NCBI GenBank assembly: GCA_007122815.1
Contig: SKSV01000294.1
Coordinates: 1-19,118 of the forward strand
DNA length: 19,118 nucleotides
DNA from: Trueperaceae bacterium
GTDB lineage: Bacteria; Deinococcota; Deinococci; Deinococcales; Trueperaceae
Direction: 5' to 3'
A program made the translations under genes and the position numbers. Positions 16,952 to 19,118 of this stretch are shown one piece after another. The notes beneath the pieces were generated by a model. The model made no database searches. It was not told the origin of the DNA and saw nothing but the letters and a program-made list of their open reading frames with translations. Every line of letters begins with the position of its first letter. Within the stretch, counting starts at the first letter, position 1.

Positions 16952-18979
16952 TTACCCGGGCAGGTCGGGCCAGACGACGCCGACCTCGGGCACGCTGACG
17001 ACACCGCCGCCCAGGGGCCGGAGGTCGACCTCCGCGGGCGTCTCACGGAAGTTCTGCAGGCAGGGGCGTCCGGCGTGCTGGCTGAGGCGTACGCCATCTG
17101 GTAGCGGGACCGGCGAGAGGCCCGCCTGGCTGGCCAGCAGGTGGAGCAGTCGCCCCCAGCTCTCGCTGTCGAGCGCGGCGCCTAGGGTCAAGCAGCGCGC
17201 ACCACGCTCGTGCTCGCGGCACGTGAGTGCTGGCACGCCGGCGTAGGCGGGCGTGGCGTAGCGCGCCCAAACGTGAGTCGAGTCCGACGGCTCGAGCAAG
17301 TCGGCCCAGGTGTGGTAGGAGGCCGCGGACGAGCCCATGGCGTCGGCGAGCGCGGGCTCGAGCGTCAACAGACCAACGCTGCCGGGCCGCAGCGTGTCGA
17401 CGCGAGCGACGCGCGTGCCGCTCAGCCCACCGAGCGGGCCGGGCTGCTGCTCGTGCACGCGCATGTCGTTCCTGTAGGCGCCGCTGCGCGGTCCGAGCAG
17501 TAGCGTCGTGGCGGCGCTCAACGCCCTCTCCAGCGCGGCTTCTAGGGCTTCGTCGGCCAGCGTCAGCGAGGGGGCGATCACGAGCGAGTACGCGCGCAGG
17601 TCGCGATCGGGCGGGAGCACGTCGACGTCGAGACCGAGCGAGCGCAACGCGAGGTAGGGGTGAAGCCAGGGACCCCAGCCGGCCCAGCCGGCGGCGTGCG
17701 GCTGGATCTCGCCGGCCCACAGGTCGTGGTAGCTGAACAGCAACGCCACCGGCGCGCGGCGGCGTTGGGGCGCCGCGTCGGTGGTGGCCGCGAGCAGCTC
17801 GGCGGCCACCCTCTCGGCCTCGGCGAGGCCCTGATCGGGTGTGCCATCGTGGCGCAGCAGTCCGGCGTGCATGTGCTCTTGGGCGCCGAGCGCGGGTCGC
17901 CAGCGGAAGTAACTCACGACGTCGGCGCCGTGTGCCAGCGCCTGGTGCGTCCAGAGCCGCACCGCGCCGGGTGAGGGCAGCGGGTTCGTCGGGGCCCAGT
18001 TCACCTGACCCGGCTGCTGCTCCATGACCCAGAACGGGCGGTAGGGTTCACCTGCGGCTGGTTCGAGCGCGCCGCGGTAGAGGTCGTGGTTGAAGGCGAT
18101 CAGGTCGGGGTGGCCCGTGCGGGCGAAGCGCGTCTTGAGCTCCTCGGGCAGCGGCGCCATCTCCAGCATGCCCAGCGGGTAGTTGTCCCATGTGATCGCG
18201 TCGAGCTCACGACCCAACGCGTGCGCGTCGAGGTCTCCGAAGAACAGCATGGCGTTGTGGGTCACGGGACGCCCGGGTGAGCGAGGCCGGATCTCGGCGA
18301 CCTGGCGTCGGTGGTAAGCGATGGCCAGCTCGGAGCTGAAGCGGGCGTAGTCGAGCCGCGCTCCGGGAGCGGCCTCTGTGACGGTCTGCAGGGGGAGCTC
18401 CACGTCCTCGAAGCAGCTGTAGCGCATCGACCAGAAGGTGGTCCACCAGGCCTCGTTCAGCGCTTGGATCGTGCCGTAGCGGGCCTCGAGCCAGCGCGGC
18501 CAGGCGTCGCGGGTGGCGCGACCCGCCTGGCGCAGGCTGTCGTGGCAGCCGTACTCGTTGTCGACCTGCCAGGCCCGCACCGCCTCGTGGCGGCCGTAGC
18601 GCTCGGCCAGGTCGGCCGCTACCTTGGCGGAGGCGTCACGGTAACCGCGGTGGGCGAAGTCGTAATGGCGCCGGCTGCCGAAACCGAGGCGGCGGCCATC
18701 CGGCGCCACCGGCAGCATGTCGGGCATGGAGTCCACCAGCCACTTGGGCGGGGTCGCGGTGGGCGTACCGAGCACCACCTTGAGGCCCGCCTCGGCTAGC
18801 GTGTCGACGGCTCGGTCGAGCCAACCCCACTCGTAATGCCCCGGTCTCGGTTCTAGGACGCTCCAGGCGAACTCGCCCACGCGCACCCAACTCAGGCCGC
18901 TCGCGCGCATGCGGGTGGCGTCGGGCGCCCAGGTCACCTCGTCCCAGTGCTCGGGGTAGTAGCAGACGCCGAGTTCCAC
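16952..18979 (-). CDS. GH42 beta-galactosidase
   Basis: A glycoside hydrolase family 42 enzyme that releases galactose from beta-galactosides. The 675-residue product opens with MELGVCYYPEHWDEVTW, typical of the family TIM barrel. The acid/base is E142 in QVDNEYG and the nucleophile is E320 in VMEQQPG. DNYPLGM and SYFRWRPA are further barrel motifs. A trimerisation (GATase-like) domain at about 410-610 and a small C-terminal beta domain follow. The cysteine cluster that binds zinc in the Thermus A4 enzyme is mostly absent: only a cysteine directly after DNEYG remains in that loop. The start is GTG at 18979, with GGAGG (18986-18990) six bases before it. No signal peptide is seen, so it is cytosolic and acts on imported sugar. 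It lies 40 bases after a sugar ABC permease gene, with a strong palindrome between them. Galactan or arabinoside side activity is possible. Confidence 0.95.
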   Translation of the reverse strand: MELGVCYYPEHWDEVTWAPDATRMRASGLSWVRVGEFAWSVLEPRPGHYEWGWLDRAVDTLAEAGLKVVLGTPTATPPKWLVDSMPDMLPVAPDGRRLGFGSRRHYDFAHRGYRDASAKVAADLAERYGRHEAVRAWQVDNEYGCHDSLRQAGRATRDAWPRWLEARYGTIQALNEAWWTTFWSMRYSCFEDVELPLQTVTEAAPGARLDYARFSSELAIAYHRRQVAEIRPRSPGRPVTHNAMLFFGDLDAHALGRELDAITWDNYPLGMLEMAPLPEELKTRFARTGHPDLIAFNHDLYRGALEPAAGEPYRPFWVMEQQPGQVNWAPTNPLPSPGAVRLWTHQALAHGADVVSYFRWRPALGAQEHMHAGLLRHDGTPDQGLAEAERVAAELLAATTDAAPQRRRAPVALLFSYHDLWAGEIQPHAAGWAGWGPWLHPYLALRSLGLDVDVLPPDRDLRAYSLVIAPSLTLADEALEAALERALSAATTLLLGPRSGAYRNDMRVHEQQPGPLGGLSGTRVARVDTLRPGSVGLLTLEPALADAMGSSAASYHTWADLLEPSDSTHVWARYATPAYAGVPALTCREHERGARCLTLGAALDSESWGRLLHLLASQAGLSPVPLPDGVRLSQHAGRPCLQNFRETPAEVDLRPLGGGVVSVPEVGVVWPDLPG

Positions 18980-18992
18980 GGTGTACCTCCAG

Positions 18993-19011
18993 GGCGACCG
19001 CTGCGGTCGCC
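18993..19011 (-). other. Perfect 19-bp palindrome/hairpin between permease and beta-galactosidase genes
   Basis: GGCGACCGC and GCGGTCGCC are perfect nine-base inverted arms around a single T. The structure begins eight bases after the permease stop and ends two bases before the GGAGG of the beta-galactosidase gene. As RNA it would form a very stable stem of eight pairs with a three-base loop. It could stabilise or process the operon mRNA, attenuate transcription, limit ribosome access, or be a DNA operator for the LacI-type regulator. There is no U tract. Confidence 0.6.
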
Positions 19012-19019
19012 GGCCGAGT

Positions 19020-19118
19020 TCAGCCCTTGGTCGAGCCCATGGTGAGCCCTTCGATGAAGTAGCGTTGCAGGGCGAAGAAGACGAGCAGCGTCGGCACGGC
19101 CGCCAGCAGGCTACCGGA
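19020..19118 (-). CDS. Sugar ABC transporter permease, MalG-like (3' end only)
   Basis: Only the last 32 residues are in the window; the gene continues past the right edge. The visible part ends in [16 protein letters not shown] and then TGA, preceded by a hydrophobic stretch ([14 protein letters not shown]). This is the characteristic C-terminus of the second permease subunit of carbohydrate uptake (CUT1) ABC transporters, whose relatives end in RYFVxGLTxGAVKG. It would import the oligosaccharide that the adjacent GH42 enzyme cleaves, and is probably cotranscribed with it. The binding protein and the first permease are expected beyond the right edge. The specific sugar cannot be read from this fragment. 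Confidence 0.88.
   Translation of the reverse strand, partial: SGSLLAAVPTLLVFFALQRYFIEGLTMGSTKG

Noticed and set aside
15881-17104. 407-residue open frame on the plus strand opposite lacI
   Set aside because: Antisense to a clear LacI-family gene; its translation is rich in G, R, H and V without any motif.

Overview
The window looks like a chromosomal segment of a high-GC bacterium, most likely from the Deinococcus-Thermus phylum and perhaps a Trueperaceae-like lineage. The clues are the primary sigma factor type, a GH42 beta-galactosidase, and the many genes whose start codon lies only 6 to 8 bases after a TANNNT -10 hexamer, the leaderless arrangement well known in Deinococcus. The taxonomic call is an inference. 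No mobile elements, CRISPR arrays, tRNAs or rRNAs were seen, and no gene-free stretch exceeds about 240 bases.

Plus-strand left part (1-6023): the 3' part of a GGDEF-EAL cyclic-di-GMP enzyme, then a 6-phosphogluconate dehydrogenase (gnd), the primary sigma factor (rpoD/sigA) with a repetitive lysine/alanine N-terminal tail, and a membrane-anchored glycerophosphodiester phosphodiesterase. These look like independent transcription units.

Minus-strand transport block (10327-6090): a TAXI-type TRAP solute-binding protein, a DUF1850 membrane-anchored protein and a fused 4TM/12TM TRAP permease form a tight operon, followed by a YiiM-like MOSC-domain protein with its own promoter. Divergent from the operon, on the plus strand, are a family III CoA-transferase and a translationally coupled small membrane protein of unknown function (10485-12118). 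The layout suggests uptake of a carboxylic acid and its activation to a CoA thioester, but the substrate cannot be read from the sequence.

Minus-strand galactoside block (19118-12180): the 3' end of a MalG-like sugar ABC permease, a GH42 beta-galactosidase, a LacI-family regulator, hemN, galT and galK. Together they would import a beta-galactoside, hydrolyse it, and send galactose into the Leloir pathway. galE is not in the window. hemN, a heme biosynthesis gene, sits in the middle with its own leaderless-type promoter and is nearly fused to galT.

The most noteworthy observations are the shared leaderless promoter architecture, the 24-bp tandem repeat in the rpoD tail, the hemN-galT-galK arrangement, the perfect 19-bp palindrome just upstream of the beta-galactosidase ribosome binding site, and an 18-bp tandem repeat that places a stop codon in every unit at the end of the MOSC gene. 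I did not find a clearly new multi-gene system. The TAXI/DUF1850/CoA-transferase/small-membrane-protein cluster is the nearest candidate.
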